Below are positions 15,697-24,638 of a stretch of DNA of 64,000 nucleotides, in pieces; positions within the stretch are counted from its first letter, which is position 1; every line of letters begins with the position of its first letter. The translations under genes and the position numbers were made by a program. A model generated the notes under the pieces. The model saw only the letters and a list, made by a program, of their open reading frames with translations. It did not search any database and was not told the DNA's origin. Origin of the DNA: BD2-11 sp965221785 (GTDB taxonomy: Bacteria; Gemmatimonadota; Gemmatimonadetes; Longimicrobiales; Gaopeijiaceae); NCBI GenBank assembly GCA_965221785.1, contig CBDCSR010000003.1, positions 1,736,001-1,800,000 of the forward strand, read 5' to 3'.

Positions 15697-17433
15697 GTGG
15701 AATCCGGACCCGGAAGGCCGGCAGGAGCGCTCCGCTACGCGGCCGACGAACCTCCGCCGCATCCCGCCTCGTTCATCCTCGGACTGCAGGTGGCGGTGCT
15801 GGTATGCACGCCTGTGGTCGTGGTCACCACGATCGTTACGCGCGCGGCGAATCTGGCCGGCGCCTACCTGTCCTGGGCCATCTTCGCCAGCATGGTCATC
15901 GGCGGGCTGACAACCATCGTCCAGGCCCGGCGAGTGGCGGGAATCGGGGGCGCCAACCTGATGATCATGGGAGCCTCCGGAGCCTCGATCGGCGTCGCCG
16001 TGCTGGCGCTGGCCGCGGGTGGTCCCGCGTTGCTCGCCGTGCTGGTGATCGCCTCGGGGCTCTTCCAGCTCGGCCTGGCGGCTCGCCTGGTCCTGCTCAG
16101 GCGGATCATCACGCCGGTGGTTTCGGGCACGCTCGTGGCGCTCATCTCGGTCACCGTGATGCCCATGGGGTTCGCGCTGCTCACCGCAGTGCCGGCGCAG
16201 GCGCCTGCGGCTGCGGCGCCCACCGTCACGCTCGTCACCGCCGGCACCGTGCTCGGTCTGATGCTGCGTGCGCCACGCATCCTGAGGGCCTGGACGCCGG
16301 TGCTCGCGCTCGCCCTGGGATGTGTTGCGGCCGGCTTCTTCGGGATCCTCGATCTCACGCCGGTGCGCGAGGCCGGCTGGTTCGGGATCCCTGCCGCGGC
16401 CTTGCCCGGTCTCGATGTACGTTTCGACTCGAACTTCTGGCTGCTCCTGCCGGCCTTTCTGTTCGTCACCCTGGTCATCACGGTCAGGCAGGTCAGCGAT
16501 GCCATCGTCATGCAGCGTCTCTCGCGGCGCGAACAGAAGGCGACCGACTTCCGCAGGGTCCAGGGGGCCGTGGCCGCCTGCGGGGCGGGTACCGTGCTGT
16601 CGGGGGTCGCGGGCGTCCTGCCGATCTGGCCCTATCCAGCCGGCATCGCCATGGCGGAGGGCATCGGCGTGGCGGCCAGGAGGGTGGGCGTCTACATCGG
16701 GGCCATCTTCATCGGTCTGGCGTTCGTTCCGAAGATCACCGCCGTGCTGCTGTCCATCCCGGGGCCCGTGCTGGGTGCCTGGCTGGTCGTTGTCATGGGG
16801 CTGATCTTCGCCCGCGGCATGCGTGTCGTCTTTCAGACGGGCGGAGGGCGTCAGAGCTCGCTGATCGCCGGGTTCTCCTTCTGGATCGGCGTCGGCATCC
16901 AGTTCCAGGCGATATTCCCGCAGCACCTGGGAACCCCCGCCGCGCAGATGCTGGCGAACGGGCTGACGGCCGGCGGGGTGACCATCCTGCTGCTGAACCT
17001 CTTCCTGGAGCTGACCGGGCCCCGTCGCCGAAGGACGGAGATGCGGCTCAGTCCGGACAGCCTTCGCGCTCTCGACGAGTTCGTGGTCGGGTTCGCGGGG
17101 AAGTACGGATGGGGCAGCGAGGGAAGGGCGCGTCTCAGGGCGGCCTCGGAGGAAGCGCTCCTCAGCCTGGTCCGGCAGGACGAGGGCGAGAGCGACTCCG
17201 CTGACCGGCGTCTTCGCGTCGTCGCGCGCAACGACCGCAAGGGAGCCATCGTTGAGTTCAGCGCGGCCACGGACGCCGCGAACCTGGAGAACCAGATCGT
17301 CCTGCTCAGCGACATCCCCGACTTCGAGAGCACGCGCGACCTGTCGCTGCGGCTCCTTCGCCACTACGCCTCATCCGTGAAGCACCAGCAGTATCACAAC
17401 GCGGATGTGGTCACGATTCGCGTGGATCGGTAG
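15697..17433 (+). CDS. NCS2-type (xanthine/uracil permease family) transporter with C-terminal ATPase-like domain
   Basis: 578 residues from GTG 15697 with AGGAG 8 nt upstream. Residues about 25-445 form 12-14 membrane helices of the NCS2/UraA type, with a conserved WPYPAGIAMAEGIGVAARRVG segment, then PKITAVLLSIPGPVLGAW. Residues about 450-578 are soluble and resemble a degenerate anti-sigma-kinase (GHKL) domain: RLRAASEEALLSLV where the N-box would be but without its Asn, and a C-terminal strand-helix-strand ending VVTIRVDR. Nucleobases are the usual NCS2 substrate. The neighbouring sulfate genes raise an anion role (SulP carriers share this fold), which is speculation. Confidence 0.85.
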   Translation: MESGPGRPAGALRYAADEPPPHPASFILGLQVAVLVCTPVVVVTTIVTRAANLAGAYLSWAIFASMVIGGLTTIVQARRVAGIGGANLMIMGASGASIGVAVLALAAGGPALLAVLVIASGLFQLGLAARLVLLRRIITPVVSGTLVALISVTVMPMGFALLTAVPAQAPAAAAPTVTLVTAGTVLGLMLRAPRILRAWTPVLALALGCVAAGFFGILDLTPVREAGWFGIPAAALPGLDVRFDSNFWLLLPAFLFVTLVITVRQVSDAIVMQRLSRREQKATDFRRVQGAVAACGAGTVLSGVAGVLPIWPYPAGIAMAEGIGVAARRVGVYIGAIFIGLAFVPKITAVLLSIPGPVLGAWLVVVMGLIFARGMRVVFQTGGGRQSSLIAGFSFWIGVGIQFQAIFPQHLGTPAAQMLANGLTAGGVTILLLNLFLELTGPRRRRTEMRLSPDSLRALDEFVVGFAGKYGWGSEGRARLRAASEEALLSLVRQDEGESDSADRRLRVVARNDRKGAIVEFSAATDAANLENQIVLLSDIPDFESTRDLSLRLLRHYASSVKHQQYHNADVVTIRVDR

Positions 17434-17448
17434 CGGCCGTCGGGCGGT

Positions 17449-17469
17449 GCGCCCGGGCCGGGCGGGCGC
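17449..17469. terminator. Possible bidirectional hairpin between convergent genes
   Basis: GCGCCC (17449-17454) and GGGCGC (17464-17469) form a 6-bp GC stem with a 9-nt loop in the 44-nt gap between the permease and cysNC stop codons. There is no T-run, so termination may need Rho. Confidence 0.35.
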
Positions 17470-17477
17470 AGGCCGAC

Positions 17478-19322
17478 TCAGACCAGCCGCCGCAGGATCA
17501 ACTCGGCGCACTCCTCGGGCCCGAGCATCTCGGTGTCGAGATGCAGGTCCGGGTTCCCAGGCTTCTCGTAGGGGCTGTCGATGCCGGTGAAGTTCCCGAT
17601 CTCGCCCCTCATCGCCCTGGCATAGAGTCCCTTCGGGTCGCGCGCCGCGCAGACTTCGATGGACGCGTCGACGAAGATCTCACTGAAGTCACCGGGTTCG
17701 AACAGGCCGCGGGCGAATGCCCGTTCGGACTGGAAGGGGCTGATGAAGGACACGATCACGATCAGCCCGGCATCGACCATGAGTCGAGCGACCTCGGCCA
17801 CCCTGCGGATGTTCTCCACCCGGTCGGCCTCGGTGAAGCCGAGGTCCCGGTTGAGCCCGTGGCGGACGTTGTCGCCGTCCAGGAGATAGGTGTGATGGCC
17901 CTCCGCGTGGAGGCGCTTCTCGAGCAGGTTGGCGATCGTGGACTTGCCGGATGCCGAGAGTCCCGTGAGCCACAGGCACCGGGCCCGCTGCAGCTTGAGC
18001 TCCTGGCGGGCCTCGCGGGTGATGTGGAAGTCCTGCCAGCGAAGGTTGGACGCGCGTCTGAGCGCAAAGTTGACGGTGCCGGCGCCCGCGGTCTCGTTGT
18101 TGGCCGGATCGATCATGATGAAGCTGCCCAGCCCCGGATACCGGTCGAAGGGGGCGTAGGGGATCGGGCGGTTGGTCGCGATGTTGACCGTGCCGAGATC
18201 GTTGAGGTTCAGCGTCGAGCCCGCCAGCATGCTTCCCCGCGACACGTCCAGCCGGTACTTGATGCGGGTGACCGTCGCGGTCACTTCCCGCGAATGGATC
18301 TTCAGCAGGTAGGAGCGGCCGACCACCAGAGGGCGGTCGCTCATCCAGATCAGATTGGCCTGGAACTGGTCCGTCACGCCCGGGGGATCAAAGGCTTCCG
18401 CGATCACGTCTCCGCGCGTCACGTTCACCTCGTTGGCCAGGGTCAGGGTCACCGAGTCTCCGCGCTCCGCCCGCTCCCGGATCCCCTGCCACACCACAAT
18501 CGACCCCACGACGGCTTCCGTTCCCGACGGGGATATGCGCACGCGGTCCCCCACCGAGACCCTGCCGGCCGTGATCCGGCCGCTGTAGCCGCGAAAGTCG
18601 GAGTTGGGCCGGTTGACGTACTGGACGGGCATCCGGAAGGACTCCCTCCCAATGGAGGATTCAACGTCGACCGTCTCAAGGTGCTCGAGCAGGGTCGGGC
18701 CGGAATACCACTGCGCCGACTCGCGGCGGCGCGTGAGATTGTCTCCCGTAAGCGAAGATACGGGTATGATCCGCAGCTTCTCGACACCCGCGTCTCGCGC
18801 CAGTGACCGGTACCCGTCCGCGATCGCTTCGAAGGTGCTCCGGTCCCAGAGCACCAGGTCCATCTTGTTGACCGCGAGGACCACGTGCCGGATCCCGAAC
18901 ATGGCGGCGATGCGGGTATGGCGCGCGGTCTGGGACAGGATTCCCTTGCGGGCGTCGGCCAGAACGACCGCCAGCTCGGCGTTCGAGGCGCCGGTCGCCA
19001 TGTTGCGGGTGTATTGTTCGTGTCCGGGCGCGTCGGCGACCATGAAACGGCGCCGGGCCGTCTCGAAGCTCCGGTAGGCGACGTCGATGGTGATGCCCTG
19101 CTCGCGCTCGTCGCGCAGACCGTCGACCAGGAGCGCCAGATCCGCCTGGTCGCCCCGGGTCCCCCAGCGCCGGGAATCCTCCTCCACCTTGCGCATCTGA
19201 TCGGCAAAGACCTGACGGCAGTCGCGGAGCAGCCGGCCGAGAAGGGTGCTCTTGCCGTCGTCCACGGCGCCGCACAGGACGAAGCGCAGGGGAGGAAGCG
19301 CCGACGGAAGGGCAACCGCCAT
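17478..19322 (-). CDS. cysNC: Bifunctional sulfate adenylyltransferase GTPase subunit / adenylylsulfate kinase (CysN-CysC fusion)
   Basis: 614 residues. The N-terminal two-thirds is the CysN GTPase: P-loop GAVDDGKST (about 18-26), DAPGHEQYTRNMATGAS and NKMDL. After EF-Tu-like beta domains, residues about 440-614 are an APS kinase with its own P-loop GLSASGKST, a DGDNVRHGLN motif and a PYEKP segment. It drives ATP sulfurylase by GTP hydrolysis and then phosphorylates APS to PAPS in sulfate activation. The start ATG shares one base with the cysD stop (TGATG). It is the NodQ-type architecture. The long upstream open frame (to 20321) is only a shadow over cysD. Confidence 0.96.
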   Translation of the reverse strand: MAVALPSALPPLRFVLCGAVDDGKSTLLGRLLRDCRQVFADQMRKVEEDSRRWGTRGDQADLALLVDGLRDEREQGITIDVAYRSFETARRRFMVADAPGHEQYTRNMATGASNAELAVVLADARKGILSQTARHTRIAAMFGIRHVVLAVNKMDLVLWDRSTFEAIADGYRSLARDAGVEKLRIIPVSSLTGDNLTRRRESAQWYSGPTLLEHLETVDVESSIGRESFRMPVQYVNRPNSDFRGYSGRITAGRVSVGDRVRISPSGTEAVVGSIVVWQGIRERAERGDSVTLTLANEVNVTRGDVIAEAFDPPGVTDQFQANLIWMSDRPLVVGRSYLLKIHSREVTATVTRIKYRLDVSRGSMLAGSTLNLNDLGTVNIATNRPIPYAPFDRYPGLGSFIMIDPANNETAGAGTVNFALRRASNLRWQDFHITREARQELKLQRARCLWLTGLSASGKSTIANLLEKRLHAEGHHTYLLDGDNVRHGLNRDLGFTEADRVENIRRVAEVARLMVDAGLIVIVSFISPFQSERAFARGLFEPGDFSEIFVDASIEVCAARDPKGLYARAMRGEIGNFTGIDSPYEKPGNPDLHLDTEMLGPEECAELILRRLV

Positions 19323-20260
19323 CAGAAGTAGCCCTCCCGCTTCTTGCGCTCCATCGAGGCGTCCCCGTCGTGATCCACCAGGCGTCCCCGCCGTTCGGAG
19401 TCGTGGGTCGCCAGCGTCTCGGCGAGTATCGCCTTCAGCGTGTCGGCGTCGCTCTCGACCGCAGCCGTGAGCGGGTAGCATCCGAGGGTGCGGAAGCGGA
19501 TTCGAAGCAGCCGGGGCTCCTCGCCGGGCTCGAGGGGCATGCGCTCGTCGTCGACCATGATCCACCGGCCTTCGCGTTCGACCACCGGGCGCCTCTTCGC
19601 GAAATAGAGCGGGACCACCGGGATCCCTTCCGCTGCGATGTAGCGCCAGATGTCGGCTTCCGTCCAGTTGGAAAGGGGCGAAACGCGGAGCGATTCGCCC
19701 TGCTGGACACGCGTGTTGTACAGGTTCCAGAGTTCTGGCCGCTGCGCCTTGGGGTCCCACTGGTGTGCCGCATTGCGGAAGGAAAACACCCGCTCCTTCG
19801 CGCGTGACTTCTCCTCGTCCCGTCGGCTGCCCACGAAGATGATGTCGTATTCCCCGGCGTCCAAGGCCTGCCGCAGCGCTTCGGTGGTCATGACGTCGGT
19901 GTAGCGCTCCGATCCGTGCGAGAACGGATCTACGCCAGCCGCGAGCCCTTCCCGGTTGACGTGGACCACGAGTGCGACACCCGCCTCGGCGACGACGCGG
20001 TCGCGGAACGAGATCATCTCGCGGAACTGCCAGGTGGTGTCGATGTGCAGCAGGGGAAGGGGGGGGAGCGCCGGCCAGAACGCTTTGCGGGCCAGATGGA
20101 GCAATACCGACGAGTCCTTGCCCATCGAGTAGAGCATGACGGGTCGCGCCGCCGTCGCGATGCCCTCGCGGATGATCTCGATGGCCTCGGATTCGAGCGC
20201 CGAGAGCCAGTGGGTACCTGAATGGTCGGTGCGGCCTTTGCGCTCGCGCGTCCCGTTCAT
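19322..20260 (-). CDS. cysD: Sulfate adenylyltransferase subunit 2 (CysD)
   Basis: 312 residues, normal length. The PP-loop for ATP is YSMGKDSSVLLHL (about 44-56); LLHIDTTWQFREM and GSRRDEEKSRAKERVFSFR are CysD signatures, and the C-terminus ends in ERKKREGYF as in known CysD proteins. With CysN it makes APS from ATP and sulfate in the cytosol. It is the first gene of cysD-cysNC, the pair overlapping by one base. No reductase gene (cysH, cysI) is in the window, so PAPS could serve reduction or sulfonation. Confidence 0.97.
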   Translation of the reverse strand: MNGTRERKGRTDHSGTHWLSALESEAIEIIREGIATAARPVMLYSMGKDSSVLLHLARKAFWPALPPLPLLHIDTTWQFREMISFRDRVVAEAGVALVVHVNREGLAAGVDPFSHGSERYTDVMTTEALRQALDAGEYDIIFVGSRRDEEKSRAKERVFSFRNAAHQWDPKAQRPELWNLYNTRVQQGESLRVSPLSNWTEADIWRYIAAEGIPVVPLYFAKRRPVVEREGRWIMVDDERMPLEPGEEPRLLRIRFRTLGCYPLTAAVESDADTLKAILAETLATHDSERRGRLVDHDGDASMERKKREGYF

Positions 20261-20311
20261 GTTCTCGCAGATTGCATCGTGGGATTCGTGCCGGAGACGT
20301 TTGGCGACGGG

Positions 20312-20340
20312 ATCGTATCACCGTTCCGGGACCTGTTCAA
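20312..20340 (-). promoter_or_regulatory. Candidate promoter of cysD-cysNC
   Basis: On the minus strand TTGAAC (20340-20335), a 17-nt spacer and TACGAT (20317-20312) give a sigma-70-like promoter with an untranslated leader of roughly 45 nt. The -35 hexamer is the same as that proposed before the TetR gene. Confidence 0.5.
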
Positions 20341-20437
20341 CTGGTGCCGGCGGGACATTCGGCGCCGTGGGTGGATCATCCGGGAGTGAGCCCGAGTCGT
20401 GTTGACACCGGGTGACGAAGCCTGCAGCTTGTGGCGA

Positions 20438-20446
20438 TGGTATCCT
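20438..20446 (+). promoter_or_regulatory. Candidate extended -10 promoter for the STAS gene
   Basis: TGGTATCCT matches an extended -10 (TGnTATnnT), about 50 nt before the STAS start. A TTGACA at 20402-20407 is too far away to pair with it. Confidence 0.3.
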
Positions 20447-20496
20447 GTCGGAGTGCGCTCTGAATCCCCATACCAAGCAAGTGCCCGGGTAGACCC

Positions 20497-20964
20497 ATGG
20501 ACCTGAAGGTCAGTTGGGAAAGGATGGATGGCGTGCTGATCGCCTCGCCCATGGGTCGGGTCGACAGCGTGAACAGCGCGTCGTTCCGGGAAGCCCTGGT
20601 GTCGGAGGTGCTGACGGACGAGAGAGCCCTCCTCCTGGACCTGTGCGACCTTTCCTACATGAGCAGCGCCGGTCTGAGCGTCCTGCTGGTGCTGGTCAAG
20701 AGATTTCGCGGATCCGGGAAGGCGATGGGGATGTGCGGGCTCCCGGCGGCGATTGCCGCGGTCGTCTCGCTCAGCGGCTTCGACAAGATCATCCCCGTGT
20801 ACGAAACTCGTGACGCGGCTCTCGAGGCGATGTCGCTTCCGGAGGACGCCGAGCGCCCGCGGCCGGCGGCCGCGGCACCCGAGACGGCTTCCGGTGAGCA
20901 GGCTGCTTCGGACCGTAAGAAATCGGGTCCGCGGCGGTGGAGTTTCAAGATGCACTCGACCTGA
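20497..20964 (+). CDS. STAS-domain protein (anti-sigma factor antagonist type)
   Basis: 155 residues. Residues 1-110 form a STAS domain of the SpoIIAA/RsbV type: strand LIASPMGRVDSVNSASF, then LLLDLCDLSYMSSAGLSVLL, where Ser57 (in SSAGL) aligns with the phosphorylated serine; the preceding residue is Ser instead of the usual Asp. The C-terminal 45 residues are an Ala/Pro-rich tail ending in a basic RRWSFKMHST. Such proteins bind a GHKL-type serine kinase or an anti-sigma factor in partner-switching. None is adjacent, but a GHKL-like domain is fused to the NCS2 permease 3 kb away. Confidence 0.88.
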   Translation: MDLKVSWERMDGVLIASPMGRVDSVNSASFREALVSEVLTDERALLLDLCDLSYMSSAGLSVLLVLVKRFRGSGKAMGMCGLPAAIAAVVSLSGFDKIIPVYETRDAALEAMSLPEDAERPRPAAAAPETASGEQAASDRKKSGPRRWSFKMHST

Positions 20965-21121
20965 GCATCGAGGCCTTCCTCCCGCGAGGCCGGTTACGGC
21001 TCGTCCCTCTCTCTCGCAGGCACCCCCCGGCCGTACGGTTGTGAAGCGGCCCGTCGCGCACGACATTCGCTCCTGTGCCCGCATGCGCGTCGCGTGCGCA
21101 TCCCCGCAGACAGGAGCCCCG

Positions 21122-23143
21122 ATGCACGACACTTCGAGTCGCCCTCGGTCCACCCACTGCGCCCGCCCCCGTCCACCCCTCCTGCCAGCCGTGGCCGTCT
21201 TCGTCGCCGCGCTGCTGGCGGGACCGGCAGCCGCGCCGGAACTCGTTGCGCAGCAGGGGACGACCGGCGGCAACTGGCTCTACTACGGAGGTGATGCGGG
21301 GAGCACCAAGTACGCGCCCCTCGACCAGATCACGGCGGACAACGTCGCCGACCTGGAGGTCGCGTGGCGCTGGGAGTCGCGCAACTTCGGCGGCCGGCCC
21401 GAGTTCAACTACCGGGTGACCCCCCTTGCCGTGGACGGCACCCTGTACGTCACGGCGGGCTACCGGCGGGCGGTGGTCGCCATCGACGGGGCCACCGGCG
21501 AGACCCTGTGGATGTACCGCATGGACGAGGGGGCGCGCGCCGAGACCGCTCCGCGCGCCAACTCCGGACGCGGGGTTGCCTGGTGGACCGACGGCCAGGC
21601 GGAGCGCATCCTGGTGATCACCCCTGCCTACCACATGGTCTCGCTGGACGCGAAGACCGGACGGCCCGACCCGGCCTTCGGCCAGGACGGGGTCGTCGAC
21701 CTGCGCAGGGATTTCGGGCCCCGCGAGGTCGACATCGACAACGACCCGCTGGGTTCGAGTTCCCCGCCGGTGATCGTGGGCGACGTGGCGGTGGTGGGGA
21801 CCGCGCTGCCCTCGGGAAGCTCGCCTCCGAAGCCCGACATGCCGCCCGGTCACGTGCGCGGCTACGATGTGCGCACCGGCGAACGGCTGTGGATCTTCCA
21901 CACCATCCCCCAGGAGGGCGAGTACGGGAACGACACCTGGCTCGACGGGTCCTGGCGCTACACCGGCAACGCGGCCGTCTGGACCCCGTTCTCGGCGGAT
22001 CTGGAACGCGGGTACGTCTACCTGCCCATCGAGGCCCCGACGGGCGACTACTACGGCGGCCACCACCCCGGCGACAACCTCTTCTCGCAGAGCATCGTGT
22101 GCCTGGACGCGCGCACGGGCGAGCGGGTGTGGCACTTCCAGATGGTCCATCACGGCATCTGGGACTACGATCCGCCCGCGCCCCCCATCCTTCTCGACAT
22201 CGACGTGGACGGGCGCACCATCCCGGCGGTGGCGGTGGTCACCAAGCAGGCGTTCACCTACGTCTTCGACCGCTACACGGGCGAACCGGTGTGGCCCATC
22301 GAGGAGCGGCCGGTAGCGCCCAGCGACGTGCCCGGCGAGTGGACCGCCCCCACCCAGCCGTTCCCCACCCGCCCCGCCCCCTTCGACCGCCAGGGCGTGT
22401 CGGTGGACGACCTCATCGACTTCACCCCCGAGCTGCGCGCGGAGGCGCTGGACATGGTCTCCCGGCTGGTGATCGGGCCGCTGTACACACCGCCCTCGGT
22501 CATCGATCCGGACAACCCGGACGGCACCCTGGGCACGCTGGTGCTGCCCGGGTCGCTCGGCGGGGCCAACTGGCCGGGGGGTTCGGTCGACGTGGAGACG
22601 GGCATCCTGTACGTCACCTCCGTCACGTCGCCGTCGGTGCACGGGCTCATCAACGACCCCGAGATCTCCAGCATGGACTACATCTCCGGGCGCGCCTTCC
22701 GCCGGGTGCGGGGCGGCGGTCCGCAGGGGCTCCCCCTCATCAAGCCGCCGTGGGGGCGCATCACCGCCATCGACCTCAACACAGGCGACCACGTCTGGAT
22801 GAGGCCCAACGGCGACACCCCCGACTACGTGCGCGAGCATCCGGCGCTGGCCGGGGTGGACATCCCGCCCACCGGGAAGCCCGACCGGGGCGGCACCATG
22901 GTGACCCGGACCCTGCTCTTCGCCGGGGAGGGGGGCGGCATGTTCGCGGCCTTCGGGTCGGGCGGCAACAAGCTGCGCGCACACGACAAGGCGACCGGCG
23001 AGGTCGTGCACGAGTTCGAGCTCCCCGCCAACCAGACCGGCGTCCCGATGACCTACCTGGCCGACGGGCGCCAGTTCATCGTGGTCGCGGTGGGCGACCG
23101 CGGCCATGCGGCCGAGCTGGTGGCGCTCGCGCTCCCGCGGTAG
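21122..23143 (+). CDS. Secreted PQQ-dependent (quinoprotein) dehydrogenase
   Basis: 673 residues from ATG 21122, with AGGAG 5 nt upstream. A signal peptide (residues about 18-42, ending near AAPELVAQQ) leads into an eight-bladed propeller: NWLYYGGDAGSTKYAPLDQIT and NVADLEVAWRWE are the classic opening, with repeated W-type blade motifs such as GERLWIFHT, GERVWHFQMVHHGIWDYD and GDHVWM. These periplasmic enzymes oxidise alcohols, sugars or aldehydes using PQQ. No adjacent Cys-Cys ring, typical of methanol/ethanol dehydrogenases, is seen, so it is closer to the broader PQQ-dependent dehydrogenase group of Gemmatimonadota and related phyla. No cytochrome partner is adjacent. Confidence 0.92.
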   Translation: MHDTSSRPRSTHCARPRPPLLPAVAVFVAALLAGPAAAPELVAQQGTTGGNWLYYGGDAGSTKYAPLDQITADNVADLEVAWRWESRNFGGRPEFNYRVTPLAVDGTLYVTAGYRRAVVAIDGATGETLWMYRMDEGARAETAPRANSGRGVAWWTDGQAERILVITPAYHMVSLDAKTGRPDPAFGQDGVVDLRRDFGPREVDIDNDPLGSSSPPVIVGDVAVVGTALPSGSSPPKPDMPPGHVRGYDVRTGERLWIFHTIPQEGEYGNDTWLDGSWRYTGNAAVWTPFSADLERGYVYLPIEAPTGDYYGGHHPGDNLFSQSIVCLDARTGERVWHFQMVHHGIWDYDPPAPPILLDIDVDGRTIPAVAVVTKQAFTYVFDRYTGEPVWPIEERPVAPSDVPGEWTAPTQPFPTRPAPFDRQGVSVDDLIDFTPELRAEALDMVSRLVIGPLYTPPSVIDPDNPDGTLGTLVLPGSLGGANWPGGSVDVETGILYVTSVTSPSVHGLINDPEISSMDYISGRAFRRVRGGGPQGLPLIKPPWGRITAIDLNTGDHVWMRPNGDTPDYVREHPALAGVDIPPTGKPDRGGTMVTRTLLFAGEGGGMFAAFGSGGNKLRAHDKATGEVVHEFELPANQTGVPMTYLADGRQFIVVAVGDRGHAAELVALALPR

Positions 23144-23339
23144 CTGTCCGCGGACTGCCGGGGCTCGCGGTTCCGCCGGAAGCATCACCCCGGCACCCAC
23201 GTCGCGCCGCGGCACGGTGCAACCCTCCTTCCCGCCCTCGCGTCTGATGGTCTGATGGCGCGCGCCAGGGGCTCTCCGGAGTCCGGCCCGGCACGCGACA
23301 TCCCCGACGACGACGAGTTGGCATAACGAGGAGGATCGC

Positions 23340-24443
23340 ATGGTGAGGAAGAAGCGGAAGACGGGAGGCGGGCGAACCGGAAGGATCGGGGCGTCACTCT
23401 GGATGGCCGGGCTGATGATCGTGCTGACGGCGCCGTCGGTGTTGGAGGCACAGGAGCGTAACCGGGGCCGCCGGGGTGGGCCCGACCGCGGGATGTTCCG
23501 CCTGCAGGGCAACGTCATGTCGCGGGGCCTGCTCGGAATCCGGTTGAGCCTGGGTTCGGCGGACACGGACGCGCAGGGTGCCGAGGTGCAGGGCGTCACC
23601 AGCGACGGACCGGCGGACGAGGCGGGGCTCCGGGAAGGCGACATCATCACCTCACTCGACGGTCACAGCCTGCTTGAGGCCCTGGCCGACCCGGACCTGG
23701 AGGAGCGTGTCGATCCCGACCGGTCCGTGCCCGGTCAGCGGCTGTTGTTTCTGGCGCGTGAACTGGAGCCCGGCGAGGAAGTGGAGGTCGAGTACCTGCG
23801 CGACGGCACGGCGGCGTCGGTCACCGTCGAACCTCGCCCCACCTGGATGGCCATGGGGTTCGATGCGGACCGGATCGAGGTAGTGATGGACCAGGCCCGC
23901 GAGCGCGCCCGGGAGGCCAGCGAGCGGGCGCGCGAGGTGGCGGAGCAGATGCGCGAGCAGTGGGACGACTATGCCTGGTATCCGGAGGGAGGCTCGGCGA
24001 TTGCGGTGATGGGGCTGCGCGCGTCGCACGGCATCAGCCTGGTGACGCTGAACCCCGCCCTGGGACGTTACTTCGACGCCGAGTCCGGCGCCCTGGTCAC
24101 CGACGCGGAGGAAGACAACCCGCTGGGGCTCGAGGCCGGTGACGTGATTCTGGCCATCGACGGGCGCTCCATAGACTCGGCCGGCGACGTGCGCCGCATC
24201 CTGCGCTCCTACGAGGAGGGCGAGGCCATGACGCTCACGATCATGCGTGACGGCGGCGAGATGCGGGTGAGCGGCTCGGTCGAGGATCAGGCGCGCCTGC
24301 GGCGGCGAGGCGGGGTCATGCGCGGGGCGCCCGTCGGCCCCGTGGGCCGAAGGATTTCGGTCCAGCGCGCGGCACCGCGGCGCGCGCTTTTCCGGCGGAC
24401 GTCGAACCGCGTCGGGCGACCCTGGAGGAACATGAGCCTGTAG
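23340..24443 (+). CDS. Secreted protein with two PDZ domains
   Basis: 367 residues, with GAGGAG 6 nt before the ATG. A basic N-terminus and hydrophobic segment (about 15-38, ending VLEAQ) form a signal peptide. PDZ 1 (about 60-165) has LLGIRLSLGS and GPADEAGLREGDIITSLDGHSL; PDZ 2 (about 225-320) has NPLGLEAGDVILAIDGRSIDSAGDVRRILRSY. Between them is a charged helix rich in Arg/Glu repeats (residues about 180-205), likely a coiled coil. There is no protease domain, so it is probably a periplasmic scaffold or regulator. The tail is basic (Arg-rich). Confidence 0.88.
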   Translation: MVRKKRKTGGGRTGRIGASLWMAGLMIVLTAPSVLEAQERNRGRRGGPDRGMFRLQGNVMSRGLLGIRLSLGSADTDAQGAEVQGVTSDGPADEAGLREGDIITSLDGHSLLEALADPDLEERVDPDRSVPGQRLLFLARELEPGEEVEVEYLRDGTAASVTVEPRPTWMAMGFDADRIEVVMDQARERAREASERAREVAEQMREQWDDYAWYPEGGSAIAVMGLRASHGISLVTLNPALGRYFDAESGALVTDAEEDNPLGLEAGDVILAIDGRSIDSAGDVRRILRSYEEGEAMTLTIMRDGGEMRVSGSVEDQARLRRRGGVMRGAPVGPVGRRISVQRAAPRRALFRRTSNRVGRPWRNMSL

Positions 24444-24477
24444 CCTGCGGCGGGGGCGGAAGGGCGGCGGGAGGGGG

Positions 24478-24514
24478 AGCCGGCGCCGGGCGCGGAAGCG
24501 TTCCGGCGCCGGTT
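24478..24514 (+). terminator. Possible hairpin after the PDZ gene
   Basis: CCGGCGCC (24480-24487) pairs with GGCGCCGG (24505-24512) and the flanks extend it by two weak pairs. No T-run follows, so it is a weak terminator candidate. Confidence 0.35.
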
Positions 24515-24638
24515 GCACTTGTGCGCGCGCGGCACCTTGTCCAATCTGTAAGGGAGAAGTACCGCAGTCTCTCCGTTTCGCGGCCGCGCTCCAGGGGCCG
24601 CGAGAGCCCGTCGCACCCGGCAACCCCCTACCCGTATC

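Noticed and set aside
20402..20430. TTGACA at 20402 as part of a standard promoter for the STAS gene
   Set aside because: No -10-like hexamer at 16-18 nt spacing; the nearest good -10 is 33 nt away.
20945..23650. 901-codon antisense frame opposite the quinoprotein gene
   Set aside because: Same reason: the sense strand encodes a complete quinoprotein with signal peptide.
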